Translations under genes and position numbers: made by a program | Part shown: positions 35,356 to 47,434 of the stretch, one piece after another | Position numbering within the stretch: the first letter of the stretch is position 1 | Layout of the letters: the number at the start of each line of letters is the position of its first letter | Notes under the pieces: generated by a model | Seen by the model: the letters and a program-made list of their open reading frames with translations, nothing else | What the model was told of the DNA's origin: nothing | The model's database searches: none | Assembly (NCBI GenBank): GCA_027475525.1 | Contig: JAMWFC010000036.1 | Span: 248,001 to 312,000 of the forward strand | Length of the DNA: 64,000 nucleotides | Direction: 5' to 3' | Source: Macrolepiota albuminosa | Lineage: Eukaryota > Basidiomycota > Agaricomycetes > Agaricales > Agaricaceae

Positions 35356-36642
35356 TCTCTTACGATGGCGTCGCTACTATTCCTCGAGCCATTTCTACCT
35401 AACGTGGTCCGCTATATTTTTGCTAGATTGTCTATTTATCACATACGGTCAATCGGCCTTCCCTGAACTGTTTCTCAATCTTTCATTGCCATACCCTCGT
35501 TGCCTTCCTATATTGACATAAGTACCCATTATCCGCATTTGTTGTAATCTATAATCACGGCACTATTGACATAAGTACCAAGTATCCACATTTGTTCTAA
35601 TCTATAATCACGGCACCGTAAACAACGATCAAAGAACAATCAGCCTTTACAATATCACACTCATCACGCTCATACAGACAAAGCAGTTGTGCAAGTATAT
35701 AGTCGCATGGACATTGAATGGTACCCTCAGTCGTTATTACACAGGCCGAGGGTTGAGCCCACATTACCTACGAACTTATGATAATTGATTAACTGTACCT
35801 TAGATTTAGATACTTACGGTATCTGTGTTCGTATAGGTCCCACTGGTTCAGGTTACAACAACATTAGCATTTTAACGTTTGAATATAATACAGCGACTTC
35901 ATTTTGTTTGTTTTTCCACAAGTGAGTATAGTAATAAGCGTCATTACATCAAAACCACACATCAATTACATAATTGATCGTATGGACGAACGATTTGCCA
36001 ATATCGAAGAAAATAATAATAATATATATATATATGTATTTTTTTTTCTTAATGCCTGATCAATGAATTATCTAATCACAACACTTATAAAATATGGTAC
36101 AAGAAATATTGAATCCGATATTGATGGATATATTGCCTCAAATGATACATGAAGGTGAAAACAAGATTACACGACTTTTAGACTTATACGATTTTGCACT
36201 CGAAATAAGGTAATAATCTGGAATTCAGTCTATACATGTAGTAATCAACACAATGTCATTGATATCGTGGCTGTGCATTAGTCGTATACTCGAACGATGC
36301 ACAGCCACCATAACACTATTAGAACAAATAATTCAATATGGCCGTATGTCTGAAATGCTATCTACTTACGCTACATGGTAGATAAGGACATATCGTTTAG
36401 TAGACACCTGGGTAGACCCACAGATGAACAGTATATGCGTAACTAAAATGGTACCGGTAGGGTAACATAAAAAACCCAATGAAGAAAGTTTGCCACCACT
36501 GCGAGCGACACTCACTGTTTACACAAATGAAGAATTTGAAGGATAAGGCTGTTAATATAGAAAAGTATAGAAAAGGCTTATTTGGATGCGACTAAGCCAG
36601 TAATTGAGCGTTGGACCCAACCCCTGGTGGCTGTATATAATT
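35356..36642. other. Intergenic; two short homologous hairpins, otherwise nothing assigned
   Basis: An imperfect direct repeat (ATTGACATAAGTACC, about 35512 and 35566) is present. A hairpin lies at 36267-36308 and a related one starts at 36624. No coding region with splice structure or domain was found. Confidence 0.4.
36267..36308. repeat. Short palindrome, stem GTGGCTGTGCAT
   Basis: The 12-base arms at 36267-36278 and 36297-36308 are perfectly complementary with an 18-base loop. A homologous palindrome with arms CTGGTGGCTGT / ACAGCCACCAG lies at 36624-36671. Confidence 0.75.
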
Positions 36643-36671
36643 CGAATGTACGATTGATACACAGCCACCAG
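36624..36671. repeat. Short palindrome, stem CTGGTGGCTGT
   Basis: The 11-base arms are at 36624-36634 and 36661-36671 with a 26-base loop. The right arm is also contained in the adjacent 77-bp duplication. Confidence 0.75.
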
Positions 36672-36796
36672 ATACACTGCTGGCACTGGAAAGTATTTCC
36701 ATTGGAAAATGTACAAAAGCGAATGTACGATTGATACACAGCCACCAGATACACTGCTGGCACTGGAAAGTATTTCCATTGGAAAATGTACAAAAG
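36643..36796 (+). repeat. 77-bp exact tandem duplication (36643-36719 and 36720-36796)
   Basis: It duplicates one palindrome arm and the first 45 bases of the MITE left end, creating a false second MITE terminus at 36675. Confidence 0.9.
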
Positions 36797-37137
36797 AAAT
36801 CTGTTATACCACTTCTATGTGGTGTTTACCCAAGAAATATATAAGCATTTTCTCACCAAAATATTTAGAAAAATGTTTATCTTTTTCTCAACTGTTTTAC
36901 AAGGAAAAATGTCACATTTTGCCACTGTTTTTCTGAAAAAGTGCACTATTTATAGGAAAAGGATGGTAAAAAGATAGTATTTTTCATTAGGAAAAAGTTG
37001 GGAAAAAGGTGAAAATTTTTCTAACTATTTTAGTGGGGAAATATTGATATATTTCTTGGGAAAAAACAACATAGAAGTGGGATAACAATTTTCTTTTGTA
37101 CTTTTTCCAACGGAAATACTTTCTAGTGCCAGCAGTG
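36752..37137. mobile_element. MITE with terminal inverted repeats of about 100 bp (CACTG ends)
   Basis: The left arm starts CACTGCTGGCACTGGAAAGT and the right arm, read inverted from 37137, starts CACTGCTGGCACTAGAAAGT. Similarity continues for about 100 bp, so the 386-bp element is nearly all inverted repeat. Flanks are ATA on both sides, a 3-bp duplication. CACT ends with a 3-bp duplication suggest a CACTA-like (CMC) source. No coding capacity. Confidence 0.65.
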
Positions 37138-37660
37138 ATATATGGAATAACATGTCATTACTAAATAAATAATTAAATAAATAATATAATAATATATGTT
37201 CATGAAGTGAATCCAAATGTCATGCTTGCCGGTAATCGGCATAACGGAGTCTGGAATACTTGATGACGGTCGGAATAGCATTCTGTAGAATCTCAGATAT
37301 CTCAATCATTCATGGCCTGACGAGGGGGTGAAATAGCACCTTACTAACCAGTGACAATATCCGTTACATCAAACTGAGGGTGCCGAACATCAGGGGACGC
37401 ATAGTAAGGTTGACGTGTAGACGCATGATGAGCAGCTGAGTCCATTCAGTGATGATGTTATGTGTTGATCCGCTGAATGCCGATCGTAGTAGGATCGACT
37501 GAACATAACGCTGTTATCGTCACTTACGTACAGATCGCGGGGATTGGTTTTATTTACTCATATAATTGATGTGGCGGTGGCTATGTATTGGTAATAGAAG
37601 TAAAAGCTTGATGCCATCACGACGAGAGAGTAGATAAGAAAAACATTTAGACCCTCCTTC
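37138..37660. other. Spacer without a supported gene
   Basis: Mixed-composition DNA between the MITE and the cysteine-cluster gene. It presumably contains that gene's promoter. No clear TATA box was identified. Confidence 0.4.
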
Positions 37661-37667
37661 TTTGACC

Positions 37668-39783
37668 ATGTCACGCCACTCTACCCCTAATCGTTCGCCT
37701 ACGCCACCCCTGCCTTGTGATAACTCTACTGCTTCATGGCTATGCTACGAGGAGCGCCGAGAAATATACGAGCGCCATCGGGACGAGCGGCGAATAGCAG
37801 CCCTTTTCCAGCAGCATAAGTAGTTTCCCGGCATGTCTGCGTACTTACCTGGCATGCCCACCCAGAGATGGCAGCCCAAAATATGGGTGCAAGTTCTTCG
37901 ACACTGACATCCGACCCATTGGCACCGGAGAGGAGTACGCAGATGGCTGGCCTGAGCAGCTCAGTCCAATCAGCACCTGCTGCGAGCTCGTCAACGCGTA
38001 CTGAACAGCCTGTTCTCGGTCCCGGTCAGGTACGGCGAGTACCGGCAGCGCAGCGGATCCATCAAGCTGATGTGACACTGGATCAATTTGCCGCGGCACA
38101 AAACCGGCACCATGGCCCTCCCACCCTCAAGTGGTGTCAGAACAGGGGTCCTGTGAGTGTTCTCCTGGCCCGTTTGCGCGTCCTAACCATCACAAGTGCT
38201 CATTATGCTCACGTCGAGGTGAGCCATGTGAGTTCGAGGCGCCGGTGGCAAAGTCTCGCAAGGATAACTCGGTTTGCGTTTCCTGTCGAGCCCGGCACGA
38301 GCGATGTTCCGTGGCCCAGGCATGGAGAGCAGCATGCATGAGCAAAGAGCAGGGGTGGGACATCACATGGGTGCTGAGCCAGTTGGCTAGCGCGTCCAGA
38401 TCGAGGGCTGAGGAGCCGAGTGAGGCACTGGCCGGGAGTTCATCGAGAAGAAGGAAGGCGAAGGCGTCAACTACACAGCGGGATAAGGGGAAGCGCAGAG
38501 CTTCGCCTGCATCGATGGAGGAAGCGCCGATGACTCGGCATGATAAGGGAAAGCGTTGAGCATCACCGGAGCCGTACTTTGGGGAGGCAACGAATTCGGG
38601 TTCAATATTATTTAATCGCGCACGCGGACGCGGAAGTACAAAGTCATCGAGCGCGGGCAAGGTGCCCAGGTCCAAGGGAGCGGAGTCAAGTGGAGCGCGG
38701 TTTGAGGGTTCATCGAAGGATGTGGGGTCGGTTGAGGCGCAGGCTGAGGGGTCGTCACAAGGAGGAAGCGTGAACGTATTGTCTCCGCAGCAGGACAAAG
38801 GGAAGCACCGAGCTTCGACCGAGTCGGTGGAGATAATAGGGTACAAGCGTGCGCGGAGGTCCCCAAGCTTGGATGTGTCGAATATCCGTGAAATCCCCCC
38901 GATACCTGCCCAATTGTCTATTGATGAGGAAACGCGCCAGCAGTTGCAGGAGGCCCTGGCAAATGGGTACCGGGTAACATTACAGCTGCACCACACGCGA
39001 GAGGATCTTCAGCGGAAATGACGCGCTCGGGAGGCCATGCGGGAAGAGCGGAACGAGGCGATTCGCAACAGGGACAGAGCATTTGGAGCCAGGGACGCCG
39101 CCTTAGTGGCATGAGTGGCTATCGAAGACGAGCTGACTGGTTTGCGGGCGCGAGTGGAGCATATAGAGGATCGAGAGTCGGACAATGCGGTACCTGGGCC
39201 GTCGGAGATAGAGGAGGTATGGCAGGCAATACGGCAAGCGGAGGCAGCACAGCCACGGCTTGTACGGAGGAGGAACTGGCTGTTGAACGTGTTGGTGTCG
39301 ACCCAAGAGAATGTTATGCGTAAGTGACCCTATGTCCCATAATATCTACCTAATACATCTTCACGTCCAGGAGGGGTGCGTCAGTACCGACTGTTGTTGG
39401 ACGGTGGTTCCTCGGCACTCGCCCTCATCCAGCAAGGGCTGCCCCAGCAGATCCCATCAGAGCTTATGCAAGGAATCGATCAGTTGGGAGCTCTGTTGGC
39501 GGCACACCGACGCAGGAACGTGGTGGTACCGGGAACTTGGATGGAAGTAGCAGCGGACGCTGGCCAACCCATGCCGACACGGAACGAAATAATCACGATG
39601 GTGGTATCGACGCTAGAAGAAGCAATGACGACAGCGGAGACAAATGAAGTGGCAGTTATGGCAGCAATGACGGACAGAGCGGCAATGGCAACAGCGGTGA
39701 CAGGTGAAGCGGCAGCGGCAGCAACGACGACCGTGGGAGAGACAGAGGAGGGACCGGAGGTTGGGAGGAGGCCCCTATCGTAA
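37668..39783 (+). pseudogene. Cysteine-cluster / coiled-coil hypothetical protein, broken by three TGA codons
   Basis: A likely first exon at 37668 reads MSRHSTPNRSPTPPLPCDNS then WLCYEERREIYERHRDERRI. The main frame from 38131 carries HHKCSLCSRRGEPCEFEAP and NSVCVSCRARHERCSV, an eight-cysteine cluster, then AWRAACMSKEQGWDITWVLS, Ser/Arg/Lys-rich linkers and a helical coiled-coil-like region. A 51-bp intron (39320-39370) joins ENVM to RQYRLLLDGGSSALALIQQG. The frame is broken only by TGA at 38557, 39019 and 39112, each at a position where neighbouring copies or context favour Arg (KGKR-stop-ASP against an earlier KGKRRASP). A frame change near 38100-38131 may be another intron. From general familiarity, similar proteins occur in many copies in Boletales and other Agaricomycetes. 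Function unknown. Confidence 0.55.
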
Positions 39784-40619
39784 TTTCTTGCTCGCGAACC
39801 TAAAATGTACATTCCGTATGGCGTACTATATATGATCAAACGTTGTAGATAGTGTACTATACTCAGACTACCGGACTACGAAATACATTGTGATACAATA
39901 TTTTTTTTATTGCGGACATTATAAGCGATCGGATGACTTGGACATGCTAATAGTCGATTGTATTTAACTATCATTATATAAGCATACGTTATAATAATCA
40001 GAAACTGACATATTAAACAGTGTAGGGGAACAACAAATCGAGATACTATGCAATTAAGGCATTTTGGTACTCCTTTAACTTATTGGCAATAAAGATAAGT
40101 TAACTTAACGTTGACGATGCAGGTTGGCATGAAGACATTATATCCGAAAATATGAATGGTTGACTAGTAGTAAGTATCAATGTAATTATTAGCTGTACCA
40201 ATACCAATGATTAATAACGGAGCTTCTACTAATATTATGAAACACCGTTCCACTAAAGATGGTTAATCAATAAGAGCTTTAATGCCAATAGAGCAAATGC
40301 AACGTACCTTTCAACGTTCCTCCTGAGAATTACGCCTAATGCTCCAATGATGGAGGACGCGCCGATCTACAGTCAGACGCGGAGAAAAAATAAAATAAAA
40401 TAAGCCACATAAGCCCAGCAGCGTGTGTTTAGTCTTGACGTCCAGATACAGGTATAGAACGGTTAGATAGATATTGTACTAACTACAATAAAAAGAACTA
40501 GAAATAGAACATTTAATAATAGGGTTTTGACATGTATCAAGTGAACATCCCTATAGTCGATCATGAAAATATTGGCCTTGTCTATGCCCGGATCCACTTG
40601 ACGAGGTATCGTCATGTTG
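39784..40619. other. No gene seen between the cysteine-cluster pseudogene and the terminal array
   Basis: AT-rich DNA with scattered short frames. The region 40505-40620 leads into the tandem array. Nothing else could be assigned. Confidence 0.4.
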
Positions 40620-41340
40620 GCACATATCACATGACAGCAAAAATCGAAGACATTCTTTCCACGCATACCTAGTCTACTGCTTACTAAGTAACTGTACAGA
40701 CGAACGGTACATATAACAGGACAGCAAAAATCAAAGACATTATTCCCATGCATATACATAACCGTACATCATACAACGGTACGTATCACATGACGGCAAA
40801 AATCGAAGACATTATTTCCATGCATATCTGTAACCGTACAGAAAATTGTACAATCACATGACGGTAAAAATTGAAGACATTCTTCCCATGCTTACATAGT
40901 CTATGCTTACTAAGTAACCGTACAAACGAACGGTACGTATCACATGACAGCAAAAATCGAAGACATTATTCCCATGCATATCTGTAACCGTACAGACGAC
41001 GGTACGTATCACATGACGGCAAAAATCGAAGACATTATTCCCACGCATATCTGTAACTGTACAGAAAACGAATTATATCACATGACGGTAAAAATCGAAG
41101 ACATTCTTCCCACGCATACCTAGTCTATGCTTACTAAGTAACTGTACAGACGAACGGTACGTATCACATGACGGCAAAAATCGAAGACATCTAAGCAACC
41201 GTACAGACGAACGGCACATATCACATGACGGTAAAAAGTGAAGACACTATTCCCACGCTTACCCAAAGGTAGTAATGACAACAAGAACAAACAACGTCAC
41301 ATGACGGCAAAAATCGAAGACATTTTTCCCACACATAGTC
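40620..41340. repeat. Tandem array near the 5' end of the giant Helentron-like element
   Basis: Units contain CACATGACGGCAAAAATCGA followed by AGACATT and a CGTACAGACGAACGGTACGT spacer, with irregular spacing of about 70-160 bp. About ten units are present. The core is the same as in the 12240-13500 array but CpG sites are mostly preserved, and the spacers differ. Confidence 0.8.
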
Positions 41341-41379
41341 CGCTGCACAGAAAAACCTCGATCTATTCTAGATCTCGGA
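41341..41379 (-). other. 5' terminus of the giant Helentron-like element
   Basis: Read on the minus strand it begins TCCGAGATCTAGAATAGATC. The last 46 bases of plus strand before 41379 are identical to 13478-13523, after which the sequences diverge completely, fixing the boundary. Confidence 0.65.
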
Positions 41380-41436
41380 ATGCAGTTAACTCTATAGCCT
41401 CAAATAGTGTACAATCCCTGCTTAAACAGAGCATTA

Positions 41437-41712
41437 TCATGCATTACTCTTGCATTACTGATCTCTGTTAACTTGTATGCTTCAATTTCTTCTTTGTGAT
41501 GCATCACTCTTGCATTACTGATCTTTGTCGACTTGTGCACTTCAATCCATGATGCATCACTCTTGCATTATTGATCTCTGTTGACTTGTGTGCTTCAATC
41601 CCTCCTCCATAATGCATCACTCTTGCATTACCTATCTCTGCTAACTTGTGTGCTTCAATATCTTGTCATGCATTACTCTTGCATTACTCATATCTGCTAA
41701 TTCATTGCCTCC
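41437..41712. repeat. Minisatellite, five units of 53-60 bp
   Basis: Units begin GCATCACTCTTGCATTACTG, followed by ATCTCTGTTGACTTGTGTGC and TTCAATCC. It starts 60 bp outside the giant element's right end. It is CpG-poor like the DNA to its right. Confidence 0.8.
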
Positions 41713-43021
41713 TTTTCCCTGCTCCTCCATCTCTTGCCTCATTGATGCAACACTCATGCATCATGGCCATGCCCTGACTTTTTGTATCCAATGAAATTGT
41801 TATTTTTATATACCTATGTTGACCTTTCATATATTTTCCATATGTTTTTAATGTTTTCCCTATGTTTCTGAGACAAATGTTGCAAGAATATATTGTATGC
41901 AGCACCAAAAACAAATACTATGAAGATATAGACAAAGCAAACATTCAAATGTGATCAAGAATTAAGAAACAAGACATGGTATTCAATAGTATCCACCCAT
42001 CAAGAATTCAACTTCTTATGCTGGTTTTGTACTAGAAAAGAACTTAGCACTCAAATTGGTGAATTTAATGAATGCACCACTTTGCTCTTTAGAAACAATA
42101 GCCAGCACTGCATGTTTCTGCACTGATTAGGGATCAGCCCCACAAGCATGACCTCTAAGCAAGCTTGCACATCATTGACACACTCCTTCTAAAGAGTATG
42201 GGAGCTATTCTGGTAGTTATCATGCACTTCTGTGCATTGGCCCAACTATGCCAGCATGGTCATGATGCTTATCATCCCATTTGGTCCCCTTCTTCACAAG
42301 GACACCCATATGTCAGTTTCACTGTTGTTCATACAATTTGCAATGAGAATGGGCATGTCAGTGGACAATAATTGGCAAATTTGCAGTTGTATTGATTTCT
42401 ATCATTTGATGACAGTGAGTCCAAACTCTATCAGATCATGTATGATGGGTGTGTCACCATAGGCACAATGAGACTTCTGTGTCCAGACCTTCTATTCTTT
42501 GAGATGGTCTGTTACCCATAGACCTTAGTTCAAATGACATATCAATACTTTGAATTAAACAGGCAAAGAAAATGTAATATCACTTTTCTTGAATGGTATG
42601 ACAATGCCACCTCAAAGCATTCCCACAACTCTACACATGCCATCTACTCATCTCCAAGCTTGCATGTAACAAAATGACCCAGTGCAGCTTCTACTCAATT
42701 GGGTCTCATGAGGATGCTGGAAGGAGGAACATTCTCTTTCTCATCAGAGACCCTGATAATGTGAGTATCACTACCAATCATTAAGTTTCTGAGCATGAAA
42801 AGAAGCAATTATTGTCCTTCCACTGCATGACTGGCTGACCAAATTTGATAGCATTAGTCTAGTGTAAGTTGGACAGACAGTCAAAACTGATTCTAATATC
42901 TTCAGCTGATCCAACTAGCATTGGTACTGTTTGTGGCATGAATTCAGTATCTGCCTGAACTGATTCAGGCAATAGAATATCTTGTAGAAGAGCTGATTTC
43001 AATGCTTTCAATTGAGACTGA
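41713..43021. other. CpG-depleted, unclassified repeat-derived DNA
   Basis: No domain recognised on either strand. CpG is nearly absent and stops are frequent, as in the neighbouring decayed elements. Confidence 0.4.
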
Positions 43022-43540
43022 ATGTAAGGGTGACCTCTGGAGGCTATGGCTCAGTCACACAGCTGGAAGAGGGAGATATAAAGTATATTAGAGTATATAC
43101 TGACAATATCATAATAGCTACTTACTTAGCAGAGGAAAATCTAAAAAGAACAAGTCTAGGGATTCTCTATGCCAGGATTGATGCTTCTGGAGCCTCTGAA
43201 GCATGGAAAACAACTGTACAAGACAGCAGAACCTTAAAAACTTGAAAATTGCCTAAACAAAGAAGTGCACAAACAAGGCAGGAAAACTCTGGACTTTGGA
43301 GGTCAGAAAGGCAAATTCTGGCTTATGTAAGCATTCTGTATGCAGTACTGAAGGGCCTACACTTGTCTGAATGATATCTAAAGAACTGGAGCACCTCAAG
43401 GCTGAGAATAGTACTAATGATAGTGTTGAAAGAATAAAAGCAGTAAAGCAAAAGAATGACAGCAGAAATAAGAAAATGAACAAAGGGAGAATGAAGGAAT
43501 GAAGAGGGAAAGAAGGAAGAAATGAGGAGTCCCCTGACAC
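43022..43540. repeat. LTR-like repeat, copy 1 (paralogue at 50056-50720)
   Basis: It begins TGTAAGGGTGACCTCTGGAG and runs to AATGAGGAGTCCC. The second copy starts TGTAAGGGCGACCTCTAGAG and is colinear to the same endpoint. TG start and the size of about 520 bp suggest an LTR. No partner LTR at element distance was found. Copy 1 lacks the two 77/78-bp duplications found in copy 2. Confidence 0.6.
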
Positions 43541-46500
43541 TGAAAGAGATCTGATCAGAAGGAGAAGTCAGAGTTTGGAAGGTTTAGATTAGAGTATGGT
43601 GTCATAGACATGGGTGAAAAGATAAATGTGTCTGGCATTGGTTAAAGAGAAGAGATAGGATCTTGAGGGGTAGAGTGCATAAACTTTGGCATGCCAAAAT
43701 TATCAAAGGGTAAACCCAAGTCAAGGCTCATAAAGCCCTGTCTCTGAAGTGTCTGTGTGTGCCTTGTAATTGTTAGCTATATGTCCATTATGAGAAACAT
43801 GTTAATGAGGTAATAGAGGCCCTTGGCCTCAGGATTTTGAGGAAGAGTACTTTCCTTGTTATGTTTGAATATCAGATAATAATTATTGTCTTCAGTCATC
43901 TCCTGTCAACCATCTCATTTCAGAACTGCAAGATGGGTACTATATTTGGCAAGGCACTGCATGCACTTGTCATCAATCTCTCTAAAGATATCCACAGATA
44001 TTGTTGGGGCATAGAACTGCTGTTCCAGAAAGACCATGCCATATATGTATGTGTGATCAACCCCATTCACCAGAATATAGTTGTGGAATAAGATATGTAG
44101 CATGTTATTATCTGAGAAATTGCATGCCTGGTCATCAGACACATGTACTTGATACATTTTGAGCTGAGCCCTGTGTTGGAATACAAGGAGCTTGTCAGAG
44201 GACTCCTTCTCAATCCTTTTCTGGTCACAATTTCCTTTTTCAGAGCTCCAGAAAACTCCAGAGCATTTTCCACACCCCCAGAGTTTTCCAGGCCTCCCAG
44301 AGCTAGCCATTGGATACTGTACAGTTGCTCCCATGCCTTCCACTCCCCATACTAATTAATGTGCTGCACTGGCAGAGGAATCCTCAGACTTGTTCTCTTT
44401 GGATTTCCCTCTGCCAGGTGATTAGTTGTTGATTGTATTATTTCTACCTTCTCTAATACATCTTTGGATTTCCCTCTGCCAGTTGTGTGATTAGCTGCAA
44501 CCTCCAGAAGTCGCCCTTACAGAGCTGCTTGAGGAAGGCAGCATTGTAAGAGGCAACTGCCTTATCATAGAGTCTCAAATGCGCCATAGCAAGAGTCATG
44601 CACTGCACAATCACAGGTTTGGCTGTGCTATTTGCACAGAGAGCCTGACACAATACAAATTCAAAAAGAGTTTGCCAGTGCATGCAGCAGGCAAGATCTA
44701 CCACAATGCTCTAATAGGTGTTTTCCAACTCTGGACAACAAAAGACCAGTGCATACCAAGCTAGCTAGTTGAGGTCAAAGGAGGTGGTTGGATTGGATGC
44801 ATGCATTGTGCTCAGCATGAGCAAATCATCTTCTTTTATGCACAGGAAGCTCTCCGCAATGTGTCATTGTTTGACAATAGCAAGGTCTTGCTGACTTTCC
44901 ATCAGATTGATGAGATCCTGATATTGAGGCTCCATAATCAGGAGCCACATTGTTTTGTCATAAAGAGCTTCATCTGTTTGCTGGGCAAACATCTCAAGCT
45001 CAGTGATGAGCATATGTATATGTGACAATTCTGTCACAACAAGGAATATGCAGATTTGTATAATATTTAAAGAGCTTTTTCAGCTCTAGGAGAGTGTGGA
45101 GAAGGCTATGAAGAGCATGCTTGTAAACAATTATGCCAGAAATATTAGCACAATGCTCAGAGGCAAACTCATAAGAAGCAGCCCAATTAGCATCAGGCCC
45201 CATAAAAATGGTATTTGTATGATACAAATAATATGTACAGTGGCTAAGTGTTTCTCTGAAGCACAAATTCATCTGCTCAACAGTGGCCCCCATATCTTCA
45301 CTCTGAGACTATCAGAGATTCTCTCTAAAAATTGTTCTCAGCTCTAGAGCAAAGAGCTTGTTCTGCTTTGGTACAATCCACCTTCTTCTTTGTCAGGTGC
45401 TTATTGTATGCAACATGTTAGAAATGGTCAACAACTGTTTCTCCTTCCTCTCCCTCCTCTTTATGCTCTGAGCTTGACCCACCATACAGAGACAGCTTTA
45501 GCTTTGCATTTTCCAGGCACCATCTGCTTCTTCTGGATTTCAATCAGACCATTGTACTGCACTGGCATGTGCAAGTCTGGAGTCAGCACAACCACTGAAT
45601 ACTGTGCCAGTGAGGCTAGCATTGAAACAAGTAGCATGAATAACATTTGAGCTGATTCAGCTTGTTCAGGAATGTTGGATGGGAAGTCTACAACTTCTAA
45701 TTTGGATGCGTAAAGCAGCAGTTTACAGTTGTGATGTTGACAAGATGACCCCAGCTTATCTAGGGCATGTGATGATAAAGCCAGGTCTCTGCTGGCAGAT
45801 GACAATGGTGACTGAGGCACCAGGGATGCAGGCACAGTTTGTGCCAGAGCTCTTGCTCCAGGCTCAGCTCAAGATGCAGGGTGACTAGGGGCTCTATAAC
45901 AACAGGTTTGGACTTCATGACTAAGGCCCCAGAGAACATAGGTTCTCACTGACTTAGCAACAGTTCTGCTAGGGGTTCATTGACCATAGTCAGCAACTCT
46001 ACAGGCAGGCCCTAGAGGGCCACAGCAGGTAACTACAAAGACAATGCAGTAGGCTGGACAGGCTGCTCCAGGCATGCAGGTCACACTGCCACTGGCAACC
46101 TTGCCTATAGAGGCTTGACTAATGAAATGGGCTGATACTTTGCCCATTTGACTTTGATGGTCAGCTCCTCAAATGTTGAGAATTTGCACTTAAAAGTGTA
46201 GTTGATCTGCTCTAGCAGTGATATGTGCTGCTGCTTCATAAGCTCAATCTGTTCAAGCAACCGTTCAATCACCATGATAGCTAGACTATCTTGCAGAAAG
46301 AATGCAGTCATAGCACCAGCTGTCCCACTGTCTCTAATTGACAAAGAAGTGCATCTGACTCTGTTGTCTCTTGCACTTGTGGTGCAGATTCTGAGTACTG
46401 ATCTGCCATGGGCTGGCATGCCCATAGCAAAGATAATGGTCTTGCTACAGCATCCATATATGTTAGTACCAGCATGAGCAGTCATAAAAGAGGAACCTGG

Positions 46501-47434
46501 TAAAAGCACTCTCAGCACACATCTTCAACTGGGTGCTCATAGTGCCCATCATTGTCCACTTTTATGTGTTGCAGGCAGAGCAGTGTTTGGTATGGAAGTG
46601 GCTCCTTGCAGCCTGGATAGGCCACTTCTGCTGTCTGATAGTGCTTAGCCATCTGATATGGCAGCTGCACCTGGTACTGAAACAGAATTTGCTGATATTG
46701 CTGTATATTTGGTGGTCTCTCCCCTCTCCCAGAGCTTTGCAGGCTCTGATTATTTTTTGGTGGCTCCGATAGGCTATTTTACAATAAACATGTCAATAGG
46801 GCATGAGAAAAAAAAACTCTCAACTCTACTAGTAGTGTAAACTGTAAACAACTACAAATATTTAGCTATCAGTGCAGCCCAGTCACTAAACTAGCCATCA
46901 AAGTAGACTTCATCTATGAACTACCACCTCATATGTACTATGTGTGTTTTGCCATCTGCTCAAAGTCTTTCATGCCATGCAGTTCCAGGTATTGCAGCTT
47001 GTCAGAGGTTTTTAGGTGGCATCACCTAAACTCCATCTCACTTCAAATTCAAGGTGTCTATCATCTACAAACTACTCCTGATCATCATCACTTCCTGTTG
47101 CACAATTAGGAAACAGCACATCACTACTAGCCAGATATAGTTGCAATAGCAACACATGGAACTTAGGTACAATTCTACATGCTTGTAGTGCAGCTAGTAG
47201 TTACGACACATAATTCAACATGCTTAGCTCAGTTTCAAAGACCTTATATAGTTCAATCTACTCTGGGCACAGCTTGCTCACTCTGCTTTTAAGCAGGTTC
47301 AAGTTCTTTGTCAAAAGGTAGACTGAGCTCTCTTTCTTGATGATGGGTTGGTTCATCCTGTCTGCAATTATTCACATATCTTGTCTGCTATACATGTGAT
47401 TGTATAATTGTATTGTGTGCATTAGCTAAGTTTT
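43541..47434. other. CpG-depleted degenerate region, possible coding remnants on the minus strand
   Basis: Minus-strand open pieces at 43915-44343, 44453-44704, 45000-45293, 45461-45835 and 46105-46518 follow one another in the order expected of one decayed ORF. They have hydrophobic and Gln-rich helical character (for example IERLLEQIELMKQQHISLLE). I recognise no transposon domain. They could be a Gag-like or accessory ORF of the YR element to the right, read in the same direction. Confidence 0.3.

Larger units (their letters stand above)
18588..41379 (-). mobile_element. Candidate giant (22.8 kb) Helentron-like element with gene cargo
   Basis: The left end (18588) carries the same terminus as the short copy at 10958: CTTGCTTGTATGGGCC, a perfect GCCGT/ACGGC hairpin and a subterminal CCGAGATCTA. 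The right end (41379) has the same terminus as 13523: CTCGATCTATTCTAGATCTC then GGA, preceded by a related tandem array. Both outer flanks are A, as in the short copy. The interior is CpG-rich and carries intron-bearing genes on both strands, so it looks young. No Rep-helicase is visible inside, so movement would depend on another copy. That the two ends belong to one insertion is an inference from the short copy. Two truncated neighbours remain possible. Confidence 0.45.

Noticed and set aside
38190..38996. 268-codon minus-strand open frame
   Set aside because: Antisense shadow of the GC-rich cysteine-cluster gene, whose plus-strand frame has conserved Cys spacing and a correct intron.
18588..41379. 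Giant element as a Crypton or Starship
   Set aside because: No tyrosine recombinase is encoded inside, and the only YR piece in the window belongs to a DIRS-like retroelement at 47-54 kb. Terminal hairpin and asymmetric inverted repeats fit a rolling-circle element better.
18588..41379. Giant element as an integrated large DNA virus
   Set aside because: No capsid, DNA polymerase, packaging ATPase or other viral core gene was recognised, and the genes are intron-rich.
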